A stretch of DNA of 64,000 nucleotides, taken from contig JALHMS010000009.1 in NCBI GenBank assembly GCA_022843925.1, positions 91,413-155,412 of the forward strand. The letters are read 5' to 3'. The DNA comes from Burkholderiales bacterium (GTDB lineage Bacteria; Pseudomonadota; Gammaproteobacteria; Burkholderiales; Ga0077523). The notes under the pieces are model-generated. The model saw nothing but the letters and a program-made list of their open reading frames with translations. It had not been told where the DNA came from and searched no databases. Position numbers and translations under genes: made by a program. This document shows, piece by piece, positions 1-8,157 of the stretch; position 1 is the stretch's first letter, and each line of letters opens with the position of its first letter.

Positions 1-840
1 ACGGACGTGAAGGTCGCACTCATCGAGCGGCTTGCGCATGCCGGTCTGCCGGTGGTCGAGGCGACGAGCTTCGTGTCGCCGAAGTGGGTTCCGCAGATGG
101 CCGACGCAGCCGAGGTGATGGCGCGCATCCGGCGCAAGCCAGGGGTTAGCTATCCGGTGCTGGTCCCGAACATGAGAGGGCTGGAGGGTGCCGTCGCCGC
201 GGGCGCCGAGGAAGTGGCCGTGTTCGCCGCGGCGTCCGAGGCCTTTTCCCGCCGCAATATCAACTGCTCGATCGACGAATCGCTCGACCGCTTCGCACCC
301 GTCTGCGAGGTCGCGCTCGCCAAGGGCCTCCGGGTGCGGGGCTACATCTCGGTGGTGCTGGGCTGTCCGTACCAGGGCGAGGTGGCCCCGTCGGCGGTGG
401 CGCACGTGGCCCGGCGTCTTTCGGGCATGGGGTGCTATGAGGTGTCGCTCGGCGACACGATCGGTGTGGGAACCGCCGGGAAGACCCAGCGGATGCTCGA
501 AGTGGTCGCCCGCGAAGTCCCGGTCGAGCGGCTCGCCGGGCATTTCCACGACACCTACGGCCAGGCCCTTGCGAACATCCTCGCGGCGATGGATCTCGGT
601 GTCGCCACGTTCGACAGTTCCGTCGCGGGTCTGGGCGGTTGTCCGTACGCGCCCGGTGCCACCGGCAATGTGGCGACCGAGGATGTCCTCTATCTGCTGG
701 ATGGCCTCGGCATCGAGACGGGCGTCGACCTGCCCCTTCTCGCCGAGGCAGGGCGTTTCGTGTGCGAGGCCATCGGACGCGCCAACGCGTCCCGGGTGGG
801 TCGGGCCCTCATGGCCCGACGGCCCGTCGACGCCGCCTGA
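1..840 (+). CDS. mvaB: hydroxymethylglutaryl-CoA lyase, 5' end cut off by window
   Basis: This enzyme splits 3-hydroxy-3-methylglutaryl-CoA into acetyl-CoA and acetoacetate, the last step of leucine breakdown. The frame is open from the first base, and the visible protein begins within the conserved start of the family (VALIERLAHAGLPVVEATSF), so roughly 20-25 residues and the true start lie upstream. The family's C-terminal signature with its reactive cysteine is visible as SVAGLGGCPYAPGATGN, and a metal-binding HFHDTYGQ segment precedes it. The length fits a nearly complete TIM-barrel lyase of about 300 residues. It ends next to two hairpins and converges with the small exported peptide gene. 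Confidence 0.9.
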   Translation, partial: TDVKVALIERLAHAGLPVVEATSFVSPKWVPQMADAAEVMARIRRKPGVSYPVLVPNMRGLEGAVAAGAEEVAVFAAASEAFSRRNINCSIDESLDRFAPVCEVALAKGLRVRGYISVVLGCPYQGEVAPSAVAHVARRLSGMGCYEVSLGDTIGVGTAGKTQRMLEVVAREVPVERLAGHFHDTYGQALANILAAMDLGVATFDSSVAGLGGCPYAPGATGNVATEDVLYLLDGLGIETGVDLPLLAEAGRFVCEAIGRANASRVGRALMARRPVDAA

Positions 841-846
841 GGTCTG

Positions 847-893
847 GTCCGCCGCACGGCGGACGTGATGGCGCCGCCCGTTCGGGGCGGCGC
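847..893. terminator. two adjacent GC-rich hairpins between convergent genes
   Basis: GTCCGCCG/CGGCGGAC pair with only a 2-base loop (847-864), followed at once by the 9-bp stem GCGCCGCCC/GGGCGGCGC with a 5-base loop (871-893). There is no T-run, so this is not a canonical intrinsic terminator on either strand. The position between two convergent genes suggests a transcription end or an mRNA 3' stabiliser. Confidence 0.4.
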
Positions 894-983
894 GGTCGTG
901 CCGGGTGTCAGGGCCATGGGCCCTTGCGATCCCGACGGCAGCGGGGAGCCGCACCCCAGGGCGCGACGGCCCCGCCGCAGGTC

Positions 984-1112
984 TTACTTCTTCTCTTCCG
1001 TCGTGGTTTCCTTCTTGTCGCCCTTGTCGTCGCCGGCGAACGCAGCGGTGCCGGTCAGTGCGCCAATGGCGAACAGGGAACCCATCAGTGCGGCAATCAG
1101 CTTCTTGGTCAT
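984..1112 (-). CDS. small exported lysine/glutamate-rich peptide (42 aa)
   Basis: The predicted product has an N-terminal MTKK, a hydrophobic stretch (LIAALMGSLFAIGALTGTA) and an Ala-x-Ala cleavage site near AAFAG. After cleavage only about 17 residues would remain, almost all charged or polar (GDDKGDKKETTTEEKK). The start at 1112 is preferred because AAGGAG ends 6 bases before it; an in-frame ATG at 1118 directly abuts that ribosome site, and longer extensions would destroy the signal peptide. Short exported peptides of this style are common and usually unannotated in betaproteobacteria. No function can be assigned. Its upstream region carries the paired palindromes at 1177-1230. Confidence 0.6.
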   Translation of the reverse strand: MTKKLIAALMGSLFAIGALTGTAAFAGDDKGDKKETTTEEKK

Positions 1113-1176
1113 GGTCATCTCCTTGGTGCTTAAGGTGTGGCACGGGCCGCCTTCGGGCAGGCGCCTGCGCCTCGAG

Positions 1177-1230
1177 ACGTGTGTCAATGTCACACGCTGA
1201 GTGCAGAGTACGTGTGATAAAAGCACACGT
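1177..1230. promoter_or_regulatory. pair of palindromic operator-like sites
   Basis: Two copies of ACGTGTG-N7-CACACG(T): 1177-1197 (spacer TCAATGT, last arm base C instead of T) and 1210-1230 (spacer ATAAAAG, perfect arms). Their centres are 33 bp apart, about three helical turns, so a dimeric protein could sit on the same face at both. They lie in the 162-bp divergent region between the small exported peptide gene and the DUF6502 gene. A perfect TTGACA is present on the minus strand inside the first site (1187-1182), but no good -10 follows it at normal spacing. Confidence 0.5.
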
Positions 1231-1274
1231 CAACCCCTTTCCAGGCTCGACGGTGCGCGCTTATAGTCCCGGCC

Positions 1275-2162
1275 ATGTCCGATTCCGCCCGTCCCGCTGA
1301 TCTCCAGGAGCACGTGCCTGCCCTCATGGCCGCGATGCGACGCCTGCTGCGTCCGCTGGTGCGGCTCGCGATGCGTGGGGGCATCACGTTTCCGGCGCTC
1401 TCGGATCTCGTGAAGGGTCTGTACATCGAGGTGGCCGAGGCCGAGGGCGCGGACGGCGACGGCGCTGCCACCGACAGTCGCGTGAGCATGCTCACCGGTG
1501 TCCACCGCAAGTACGTGAAACGGTTGCGCGACGAGGCATCGACGCGCTCGGCCGCGTTCTCGATGCCCCGCGGGCTGTCGATGGGAGCGCGCATCGCAGC
1601 GCTGTGGAACAGCCTTCCCGACTACCTCGACGGGAACGGCGCCCCGCGTCCGCTGCCGCGCCAACCGGCGTCCCCCGGCGAGCCTTCGTTCGACGGCCTG
1701 GTGGCTTCGCTCAGCAAGGACATCCGGGCGCGCGTGGTGCTGGACGAGTTCCTCCGCCTGGGTGTCGCGAGCATCGACGAGCAGGGGCGCGTGCATCTGG
1801 TGCACTCGGCCTTCGTCCCGTCGGCGGGTATCGAGGAACGCGCGTACTACCTCGGGCGCAACGTCCACGACCATCTGGCGGCGATCACCCACAACCTCGA
1901 AGGCGCCGGGCGGCCCTTGCCGGAGCGGTGCGTCCACTACGAGAACTTGTCGAAGGAGGCCTGCGAGAGCCTTCTGGCGCTCGCGGAGAAGAACGGCATG
2001 AAGGCATTGCGCTCGGTGAACGAACGCGTCCAGGCCGGCGGCGCCACGGCGCAGCCGGGCGAACCCCAGTGGCAGATGAATTTCGGGATGTACTTCTACA
2101 TGGCCCCCGCGGAGGCCCCGCCCCCTGCCGCCCCCGACGCGCCGGAGGCCCCCGATGCGTAG
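1275..2162 (+). CDS. DUF6502 family protein
   Basis: Conserved protein of unknown function, 295 residues, recognised by the N-terminal block around LLRPLVRLAMRGGITFPALS and the following LVKGLYIEVAEAE, which resembles a helix-turn-helix and is typical of DUF6502 proteins; the segment RVSMLTGVHRKYVKRLRDE looks like a second DNA-recognition-type helix pair. No membrane segment is visible. The C-terminus is alanine/proline-rich. The stop overlaps the start of the DUF5666 gene by 8 bases, so the two are almost surely translated together. The only -10-like element (TATAGT, 1262-1267) is so close to the start that the mRNA would be nearly leaderless. A regulatory role is inference only. Confidence 0.75.
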   Translation: MSDSARPADLQEHVPALMAAMRRLLRPLVRLAMRGGITFPALSDLVKGLYIEVAEAEGADGDGAATDSRVSMLTGVHRKYVKRLRDEASTRSAAFSMPRGLSMGARIAALWNSLPDYLDGNGAPRPLPRQPASPGEPSFDGLVASLSKDIRARVVLDEFLRLGVASIDEQGRVHLVHSAFVPSAGIEERAYYLGRNVHDHLAAITHNLEGAGRPLPERCVHYENLSKEACESLLALAEKNGMKALRSVNERVQAGGATAQPGEPQWQMNFGMYFYMAPAEAPPPAAPDAPEAPDA

Positions 2163-3252
2163 ATTCCTGCAGGTGGTGCTGCTCGCGCTCGTTCTCGAAG
2201 CCTCGGGCGTCGGTGCTGTCGACTTCTGCGCAAAGGGGGGCATCGGCGCCGCCAACGGTGCCGTCGCGCATGCGGAGCCACCGGGCAGTCCGCCCGGCCC
2301 CGATCCCGTCGGCGGCATGGGTGGCACCGGCCTGACGGCCGCGCTCGGGCCGGGCGAAGAGGCCGCCCTCGTCGGGACGATCACGCGATTCGGAAGCGTC
2401 TGCGTGAACGGGGAGCACGTCCGCTATCGGTCCGACACCCCGACGGCGCTCGATGGTGTCCCCGATACGCCGCGATCCCTGCAGCTCGGGCAGGTGGTGC
2501 GGCTCCACGTGCGGCACGACGGTGGCGAACTCGTGGCCCGTCGCATCGACGTGGTCGACGCAGTCGTCGGCCCCGTCACCGAACGCGACGAAGCGGGCCG
2601 ATGGTTCGCCGTCATGGGGCGGCGGGTCTTCCTCGGGCCCCACACGATGTTCGGCAATGCGGGCCCCGCAGTCCCGGAGATCGGGGCACGGATCGCGGCG
2701 AGCGGCATCCCGCGCGCCAACGGGCATCTCGTGACCACCCGCGTGCAGGGCGCCGGTCCGACAATGCCGTCCTTCGTGTCCGGGATGCTCACCGAGCTGG
2801 ACGGTCGGCTGCTGGAGGTCGAGGGCGTTGCGGTGCGACTCTCGGCAGGCGCCGTCCCCCCCGACCTGGAGGTGGGCACCCAGGTCTCCGTGCGCGGAAC
2901 GTGGTCCGGCGACGTCCTCGACGCGGACGAGATCGTCCTGGACCCGCTGTTCAACTCCGATGTCGCGCCAGTGCTCGTGAGTGTCGAAGGGTACCTCGAT
3001 CGCTGCGTGGGCCCCGGCGGACACGCCATCGGCGGGCTGGCTGTCAGTCTCCCGGGGGAGATCGCCCCGGCTGTCTGGCTGGGTCGCAGGGTCATTGGCG
3101 CCGGCCGGCCGGTGACCGGCGGTGGCCTCGTCCTGGAGAGCCTGCGCCCGAGTCCGCTCGACGACGTCGGGGAGCTTGCGTCCGATGCCTCCGCGGATCG
3201 CCCCGTCCGGATCTGCCAGCCGCTGGTGGTCGTGCCTGCCGTCTCGCCCTAG
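2155..3252 (+). CDS. DUF5666 domain exported protein
   Basis: A 365-residue protein with a hydrophobic N-terminus (FLQVVLLALVLEASGVGA) that looks like a signal peptide, then repeated small beta-barrel-like DUF5666 units. Visible units include the block starting GTITRFGSVCVNGEHVRY (about residue 70), a second around FAVMGRRVFLGPHTMF, and a third around GMLTELDGRLLEVEGVAVRL. A GGAGG site 6 bases ahead of the ATG fixes the start, which lies inside the end of the DUF6502 gene. The family's biochemical function is unknown; the pairing with DUF6502 suggests one functional unit at the cell envelope. Confidence 0.75.
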   Translation: MRRFLQVVLLALVLEASGVGAVDFCAKGGIGAANGAVAHAEPPGSPPGPDPVGGMGGTGLTAALGPGEEAALVGTITRFGSVCVNGEHVRYRSDTPTALDGVPDTPRSLQLGQVVRLHVRHDGGELVARRIDVVDAVVGPVTERDEAGRWFAVMGRRVFLGPHTMFGNAGPAVPEIGARIAASGIPRANGHLVTTRVQGAGPTMPSFVSGMLTELDGRLLEVEGVAVRLSAGAVPPDLEVGTQVSVRGTWSGDVLDADEIVLDPLFNSDVAPVLVSVEGYLDRCVGPGGHAIGGLAVSLPGEIAPAVWLGRRVIGAGRPVTGGGLVLESLRPSPLDDVGELASDASADRPVRICQPLVVVPAVSP

Positions 3253-3290
3253 GGCCTGTTCGCACGGGTGTCCGTAGTGTGGACAGGCCC
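3252..3290 (+). terminator. inverted repeat after DUF5666 gene
   Basis: GGGCCTGT (3252-3259) pairs with ACAGGCCC (3283-3290) and an inner TGTCC/GGACA can form. No T-run follows. It may act as a transcription end for the DUF6502-DUF5666 pair. Confidence 0.35.
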
Positions 3291-3377
3291 CGGTCGCGGG
3301 TCGACCGGGCCTCCCGCGAGACGGGGAGGGCATCCGCTGTGTATCCTCGCCCTGTTCTGCCAACACGAAGCGCCGCG

Positions 3378-3587
3378 ATGCCTCACCCTGTCCACGATCA
3401 GACCCCCGCCAGCCCGTGCATCCAGGTCTGTCGGATCGACCCCGCCAGCGGGATGTGCCGAGGCTGCCTCCGCACCCTCGACGAGATCGCAGGCTGGTCG
3501 AACAGCACCAACGCCGAGAAACGCGAGGTGCTCGACCGCGTGCATGAACGCCGGACCGGCGTGAAGCGCGTGACCGCGCTCCGCTGA
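3378..3587 (+). CDS. DUF1289 family small cysteine protein
   Basis: A 69-residue protein with the four-cysteine pattern of DUF1289: SPCIQVCRID followed by GMCRGCLRTLDEIAGW, which probably binds a metal ion (zinc or iron), as inferred from spacing rather than shown here. The ATG at 3378 gives the usual short N-terminus before the first cysteine. The family is widespread in proteobacteria and its role is unknown. Confidence 0.8.
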   Translation: MPHPVHDQTPASPCIQVCRIDPASGMCRGCLRTLDEIAGWSNSTNAEKREVLDRVHERRTGVKRVTALR

Positions 3588-3683
3588 TCCGCGCCCCGCG
3601 GCGGCGTCGCCTGCCGCCCGGTGTGGCGCCCGCGGACCTCCCGCCCCGGGCCCTCTCCGCCAACCGCCACCTGCCGTCCACCC

Positions 3684-4250
3684 ATGCCGCTCTCCGCTCC
3701 CGCCCCCCGCACTCTCCACCACACCCGCGCCGTCACGTGCCGCGGCTATCGCCGGGACGACGGCCTGTGGGACATCGAAGGCCATCTGGTCGACACCAAG
3801 ACCTTCGACATCCACCAGATGGACCGCGAGGACAACGTGCTCCGCGCCGGCGAGCCGCTGCACGAGATGTGGATCCGGCTCACGATCGACATCGACTTCG
3901 TGATCCACGCCGTGGAGGTGGTCACCGACTGGGGGCCGTATCACGGGTGCGGGGGCATCACGCCCAACTTTCAGTCGCTGAAGGGTCTCCAGATCCGATC
4001 CGGATTCACGCAGCGGACCCGTGAACTCCTGGGCGGTACCCGCGGCTGCACCCATCTCGTCGAACTGCTGGGTCCCGTCGCCACGACAGCCTTCCAGACG
4101 CTCTACGGCGCGCGCGAGAAGACGAAGCCCGCCGGCAGCGACGGCAAGCGGCCGGGGCTCATCGATTCCTGCCACATGTACGCGTCCGACGGCGCGCTCG
4201 TGAAGAAGCGCTGGCCCGCGTGGCACACCGGCGAACCGGAGGCCGTCTGA
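3684..4250 (+). CDS. DUF2889 domain protein
   Basis: Conserved protein of 188 residues. Recognition rests on RGYRRDDGLWDIEGHLVDTK near the N-terminus, then EPLHEMWIRLTIDIDF, and the glycine/cysteine-rich GLQIRSGFTQRTRELLGG and GCTHLVELLGP segments, which are typical of DUF2889. The start at 3684 leaves a short leader before the domain; a frame extension to 3621 adds only low-complexity sequence. Its stop overlaps the start of the CoA-transferase gene by one base, so the two are probably co-translated. DUF2889 genes often sit beside acyl-CoA metabolism genes, which fits here, but the function is unknown. Confidence 0.75.
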   Translation: MPLSAPAPRTLHHTRAVTCRGYRRDDGLWDIEGHLVDTKTFDIHQMDREDNVLRAGEPLHEMWIRLTIDIDFVIHAVEVVTDWGPYHGCGGITPNFQSLKGLQIRSGFTQRTRELLGGTRGCTHLVELLGPVATTAFQTLYGAREKTKPAGSDGKRPGLIDSCHMYASDGALVKKRWPAWHTGEPEAV

Positions 4251-5431
4251 TGGCTGCGAAACCCCTGGAAGGCGTGCGCGTCCTCGACCTGACACGACTG
4301 CTCCCCGGCCCCGTCCTCACGCTGCACCTGGCGGACCTCGGCGCCGACGTCATCAAGATCGAGGACACCGGTGCCGGCGACTACGCCCGGTCCCTCGGTG
4401 CGCCGCCCGGGCGCACGGCGCCGGTCTTCCTGGCGATCAACCGCAACAAGCGCGGGATGCTGCTCGATCTGAAGCAGGCCGAGGGCGTCCGCGTGTTCCT
4501 CGAACTCGCGCGAACCGCGCACGTGGTCGTGGAGGGCTTCCGGCCCGGAGTGGTCGACCGTCTCGGCGTCGGCTACGAGTCCGTCAAGGCGGTGAACCCC
4601 GCGATCGTCTACTGCGCGATCTCGGGCTACGGCCAGACCGGCCCGTATCGGGATCTCGCCGGACACGACCTCAACTACTGCAGCCTCGCCGGTCTCACCG
4701 ACCAGGTGGGGGAGGCGGGGGGCGATCCGGTGGTGCCCAATTTCCAGATCGCGGACATCCTCGGCGGCGCGCTCGTCCCCGCCATGGGGATCCTCGCGGC
4801 CCTCTACGATGCCCAGCGCTCCGGGCGGGGGCGCTACGTGGATGTCGCCATGAGCGAGGGCGTCTTCGCCCACAACGTCCAGGCGCTGTCGGCCGTGGCC
4901 CTGCGCGGCCGGGCCAACGGTGCGGGCGACGATCTGCTCTCGGGGCGGGAAGCGTGCTATCGCGTGTACCGCACCGCCGACGGCCGCCACATGGCCGTGG
5001 GGGCGCTCGAGACGAAATTCTGGAACGAGGTCTGTGACGTCGTCGGACGCCCCGATCTGAAGCCGCACCACTGGGCGGCGGGCGGTGATCCGGCCCCGGC
5101 GATCGCGGCGCTGCAAGCCATCTTCGCCACGCGCACCCAGGCGCAATGGGTCGAGGCGTTCGCCGGCCACGACTGCTGCGTGACGCCGGTGAAGCCTTTC
5201 GAGGAGGCGCTCGACGATCCGCAGCACGCCGCGCGTGGCATGGTCGTGCGGTCGCCCCATCCCACCGAGGGTGACGTCCTCCAGATCGCCCCGCCGCTCA
5301 AGCTCTCGGACTTCACCTTCGAGGTCGCGCGCCCCGCACCGGCTTCGGGCGAACACACCGACGAGGTGCTGCGGGAGATCGGGCTCGGCGAAGACGAGAT
5401 CGCCCGGTTGCGACAGTCACGCGTCGTCTGA
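4250..5431 (+). CDS. CaiB/BaiF family CoA-transferase
   Basis: Class III CoA-transferase of 393 residues, moving CoA between an acyl-CoA donor and a carboxylic acid; the specific substrate cannot be read from sequence. Family features are the N-terminal GVRVLDLTRLLPGP, the LGADVIKIED segment, NRNKRGMLLDLK, and the block VDRLGVGYESVKAVNPAIVY followed by ISGYGQTGPY. GGAGG at 4238-4242 lies ahead of the ATG, which overlaps the previous stop (TGATG); the longer in-frame start at 4220 has no such support. Bile-acid, carnitine and formyl/oxalate-type relatives are all possible. The HMG-CoA lyase 3.4 kb upstream hints at organic-acid catabolism. Confidence 0.85.
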   Translation: MAAKPLEGVRVLDLTRLLPGPVLTLHLADLGADVIKIEDTGAGDYARSLGAPPGRTAPVFLAINRNKRGMLLDLKQAEGVRVFLELARTAHVVVEGFRPGVVDRLGVGYESVKAVNPAIVYCAISGYGQTGPYRDLAGHDLNYCSLAGLTDQVGEAGGDPVVPNFQIADILGGALVPAMGILAALYDAQRSGRGRYVDVAMSEGVFAHNVQALSAVALRGRANGAGDDLLSGREACYRVYRTADGRHMAVGALETKFWNEVCDVVGRPDLKPHHWAAGGDPAPAIAALQAIFATRTQAQWVEAFAGHDCCVTPVKPFEEALDDPQHAARGMVVRSPHPTEGDVLQIAPPLKLSDFTFEVARPAPASGEHTDEVLREIGLGEDEIARLRQSRVV

Positions 5432-5680
5432 CGGGGAGACCGAGGGCCGTCTCCGGACGGGGCCGTCAAGGGGAATATGCCCGCCCCACCTGTGCACTAT
5501 TCACGTGGCTTGCAAAGCCGCGACGGACATGATGTTCCCCAGGCGACCGAAGCCTCGGTTGCCGCCAAGAGATCGGCGATGCGCGTCTCTGCGGCCCCGG
5601 TGATGGGCCGCGGCAGGCGTGCCGCCGCGATGCGCCCGCCGGCATCTTCGCCGGCCGCGGCGCCAAAGGGGAAACGACGC

Positions 5681-6148
5681 ATGGAAGCACACATCGAAGC
5701 GAACGGTCCGCTGCGCGCCGCGAGCGCGGAGCTGGTTCTCGACATCGCGAACGGCTGGTCGAATCTCACCGACTATTCCGACTGCCCGATCCACTTCCTG
5801 GGTGTCTTCGCTGCGCTCGTCGCGCACGGTGGGGAGATGCCCATGCAGGATCTCGCGCGGGCGACCGGTCGTTCCGGGAGCAGCATCACACGGGCTGTCG
5901 TCAAGCTGGGTGCCGGCAGCTTCCGGGCGCCCGGATACGGTTGGCTCGAGGCTCGCGAGGACCCGCAATGGCGGCGTCGGAAGCTGGTGCGTCTCACCGA
6001 ATCGGGACGCCAGGTGGCGAAGAGCCTCATCGACCTGGTCGCGCACGGGGTTCAGCGTTGCTGTGCGGCGGACGTCGAGGGCACCGGGCAGGCGGATCCC
6101 GACCCCGGGTCTGCCGCCGCAGTGCGGCGGGAGGCCGCGACTGTCTGA
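5681..6148 (+). CDS. MarR-like winged-helix regulator
   Basis: A probable DNA-binding regulator of about 155 residues. The centre shows the helix pair LARATGRSGSSITRAVVKL followed by a wing-like segment GYGWLEAREDPQWRRRKLVR and LTESGRQVAKSLI, the usual MarR/phage-type winged-helix order. The frame stays open to an upstream ATG at 5477, but the 68 extra residues are low-complexity; the ATG at 5681, preceded by AAAGGGGAAA, is preferred. The C-terminal 25 residues are also low-complexity. Target genes are not apparent. It converges with the PilZ gene. Confidence 0.6.
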   Translation: MEAHIEANGPLRAASAELVLDIANGWSNLTDYSDCPIHFLGVFAALVAHGGEMPMQDLARATGRSGSSITRAVVKLGAGSFRAPGYGWLEAREDPQWRRRKLVRLTESGRQVAKSLIDLVAHGVQRCCAADVEGTGQADPDPGSAAAVRREAATV

Positions 6149-6170
6149 CCTCGCGCGGCCGGCCTGCCGG

Positions 6171-6893
6171 TCAGGTGACCCCGACCTCCATCGCCGTCCG
6201 GAACACGAGGTTCTCGATCAGGCGCTTCTCGCGCTCGCCGAGTTCGTTGAACCGCACGCCGCACGAGAAGAGGCGCTCCGCACCCGCCTCGCTGGCGCGC
6301 GAGTGGCGGAGGTTCTGCAGGACGGCTTCGGTCTTGATCGTGACGTCCGGGCCGGCGGTGTGCTCCGGGAACGAAAAGGTCATGTGGATCTTCTCGCCCT
6401 TCAGCCCCACGGCGGAGGCGGATTCGATCAGGGCGCCGCCGCTGCTCAGGTTCAGGATCCGGGCTTCCAGGGGGCGGTTGGGGCGCGTGCGCGCCGTCGT
6501 GATGAGGGTGTCGATGACGATGTCGACGCGCGGCGCCTCCCGGACCACCGTGCCGGCGATGTTCTCGGGGAACGAGAGGTGCATGTAGTAGAGCGGGGCG
6601 AGGAACACCCGCTGGACCCGGCTCGAGAACGCGAAGGCATGCACGCCCGAGAGCAGCCGGATGCCGAGCTGGTCGTCTTCCTGGAGCGGGACCGACAGGC
6701 CGGCGTGGAACGGCATCTTCACGATCAGGTACTCGCCCCGGGCATAGCCGAGCAGGGAAGAGTAGTAGTGCTTGGACTCGCCGCCCTCGACCAGTTCGAT
6801 CTGCAGGCGGGTGCCGACGGCCAGACGCATGTCCGTGAATCGGAAGCCTGCGCCGGAATCTGCCTGCGTGAGGTCTGGCGGGATGTCGTTCAT
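6171..6893 (-). CDS. PilZ-domain flagellar brake-like protein (YcgR type)
   Basis: A 240-residue protein with an N-terminal YcgR-like domain (about residues 20-110: GTRLQIELVEGG, YLIVKMPFHAGLSVPLQEDD) and a C-terminal PilZ domain. The cyclic-di-GMP-binding motifs are intact: R118-x3-R122 (REAPR) and NLSSGG at 148-153. Such proteins slow the flagellar motor or control surface behaviour when cyclic-di-GMP is high. The start is the ATG at 6893; no strong ribosome site is visible, and longer in-frame starts add low-complexity residues. It lies 163 bp downstream of hemH on the same strand. A link with the giant surface protein nearby is inference only. Confidence 0.8.
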   Translation of the reverse strand: MNDIPPDLTQADSGAGFRFTDMRLAVGTRLQIELVEGGESKHYYSSLLGYARGEYLIVKMPFHAGLSVPLQEDDQLGIRLLSGVHAFAFSSRVQRVFLAPLYYMHLSFPENIAGTVVREAPRVDIVIDTLITTARTRPNRPLEARILNLSSGGALIESASAVGLKGEKIHMTFSFPEHTAGPDVTIKTEAVLQNLRHSRASEAGAERLFSCGVRFNELGEREKRLIENLVFRTAMEVGVT

Positions 6894-7056
6894 CGGGGGG
6901 GCGATCGTGGCGGCTCGGGGCCGGGTTCGTGTTTTCTCGGGACGATACCGATGCCTTGGGCACCGTGTGAGCGTTGCCGGCCCGAGTCTTAACGTCCGCC
7001 CATGGAATCCCTTGAGCATGGCGGGTGCGACCCCGCCCCACGGGACGACCGAACGG

Positions 7057-8157
7057 TCACCGCTTCGCGCCCAACGCCTTGGCCCGCTCCAGGCTTGCCG
7101 CACCCCTGGCCGTCTCGGCCGCCTCGTCCCACTGGCTCGACGCCCAGCCCTGGAGGTTCTCGCCGATCATGTGGCACAGGCCGCGGATCCAGTCGTCGCG
7201 CTCGTTGAGGCAGGGGATGTAGTGGAACTCCTTGCCGCCAGACCCGACGAAGGCATCGCGATTCTCCATCGCGATCTCCTCGAGGGTTTCGAGGCAGTCC
7301 GACACGAACCCCGGGCAGATGACGTCGACCCGGGCAGTGCCCTCGCGACCGAGGGATTCGAGCGTGGCCTGGGTATAGGGCTGCAGCCACTCGGCCTTGC
7401 CGAAGCGGGACTGGAACGTGAGGATCCATTCGTCCGGCTTCAGGTCCAGCGCCTCCGCCAGCAGCCGACCGGTCTTGCGGCACTCGCAGTGATAGGGGTC
7501 GCCGCGGTCGAGGTGGAAGCGTGGCACCCCGTGGAAGCTCATCACCAGCTTGCCCGCCCGGCGGTTCACCGCCCAGTGGTCCCGGACCGAGTTCGCCAGC
7601 GCCTCGATGTACTTGGGGTGATCGTGGAAATGCTTCACCAGCCGCAGCGCCGGCATGTGCCGGGTCACCTTCAAGGCGTCGAACACTGCATCGTAGGCGC
7701 TGGCCGTGGTGCTCGCCGCGTACTGCGGATAAAGAGGCATCACCAGGATGCGGTCGCACCCCTCCGCCTTCAGCTTCTCGATGACCGACGGGATCGACGG
7801 TTCGCCGTAGCGCATGGCGTACGCCACGGACAGCGGCGACCGGATCACCCGGCCCAGGTAACCCCGGACGAGCTTCGCCTGCGCCTCGGTGTGCACGGCG
7901 AGCGGCGAGCCTTCCTTGGTCCACACGGTGGCGTACTTGGCGGCCGACTGCTTCGGGCGGGTCCGCAGGATGACCCCATGCAGGATCATCCACCACACGA
8001 ACCTCGGGATCTCCACCACTCGCGGGTCCCACAGGAACTGACGGAGGTAGCGCCGCAGCGCGTCCGGCGTTGCCGCCGACGGGGTGCCGAGGTTGAGGAG
8101 CAGGACGCCGGTTCGACCGGGCGTTCCGTGGTGGTAATCGGGTTCGGAATTGAACAT
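7057..8157 (-). CDS. hemH: ferrochelatase
   Basis: Inserts ferrous iron into protoporphyrin IX, the last step of heme synthesis. The 366-residue protein has the family order: [10 protein letters not shown] at residues 17-26, the catalytic histidine H209 in SFHGVP, the acidic metal-handling segment with E290 in [15 protein letters not shown], and YIPCLNE near the end. The chosen start (8157) gives [11 protein letters not shown], a normal short leader; upstream extensions read through the regulatory region. It is divergent from the giant surface protein gene. In many betaproteobacteria hemH lies next to hrcA, so the 24-kb gene probably separates former neighbours. Confidence 0.93.
   Translation of the reverse strand: MFNSEPDYHHGTPGRTGVLLLNLGTPSAATPDALRRYLRQFLWDPRVVEIPRFVWWMILHGVILRTRPKQSAAKYATVWTKEGSPLAVHTEAQAKLVRGYLGRVIRSPLSVAYAMRYGEPSIPSVIEKLKAEGCDRILVMPLYPQYAASTTASAYDAVFDALKVTRHMPALRLVKHFHDHPKYIEALANSVRDHWAVNRRAGKLVMSFHGVPRFHLDRGDPYHCECRKTGRLLAEALDLKPDEWILTFQSRFGKAEWLQPYTQATLESLGREGTARVDVICPGFVSDCLETLEEIAMENRDAFVGSGGKEFHYIPCLNERDDWIRGLCHMIGENLQGWASSQWDEAAETARGAASLERAKALGAKR

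Noticed and set aside
1177-1230. CRP-type TGTGA-N6-TCACA sites
   Set aside because: The TGTG and CACA arms are separated by seven bases, one fewer than in CRP sites, in both copies; the sites are treated as an unknown operator.
1885-3681. 598-codon minus-strand frame opposite the DUF6502, DUF5666 and DUF1289 genes
   Set aside because: It overlaps three recognisable plus-strand genes and has the arginine/proline-rich composition of a shadow frame in GC-rich DNA.
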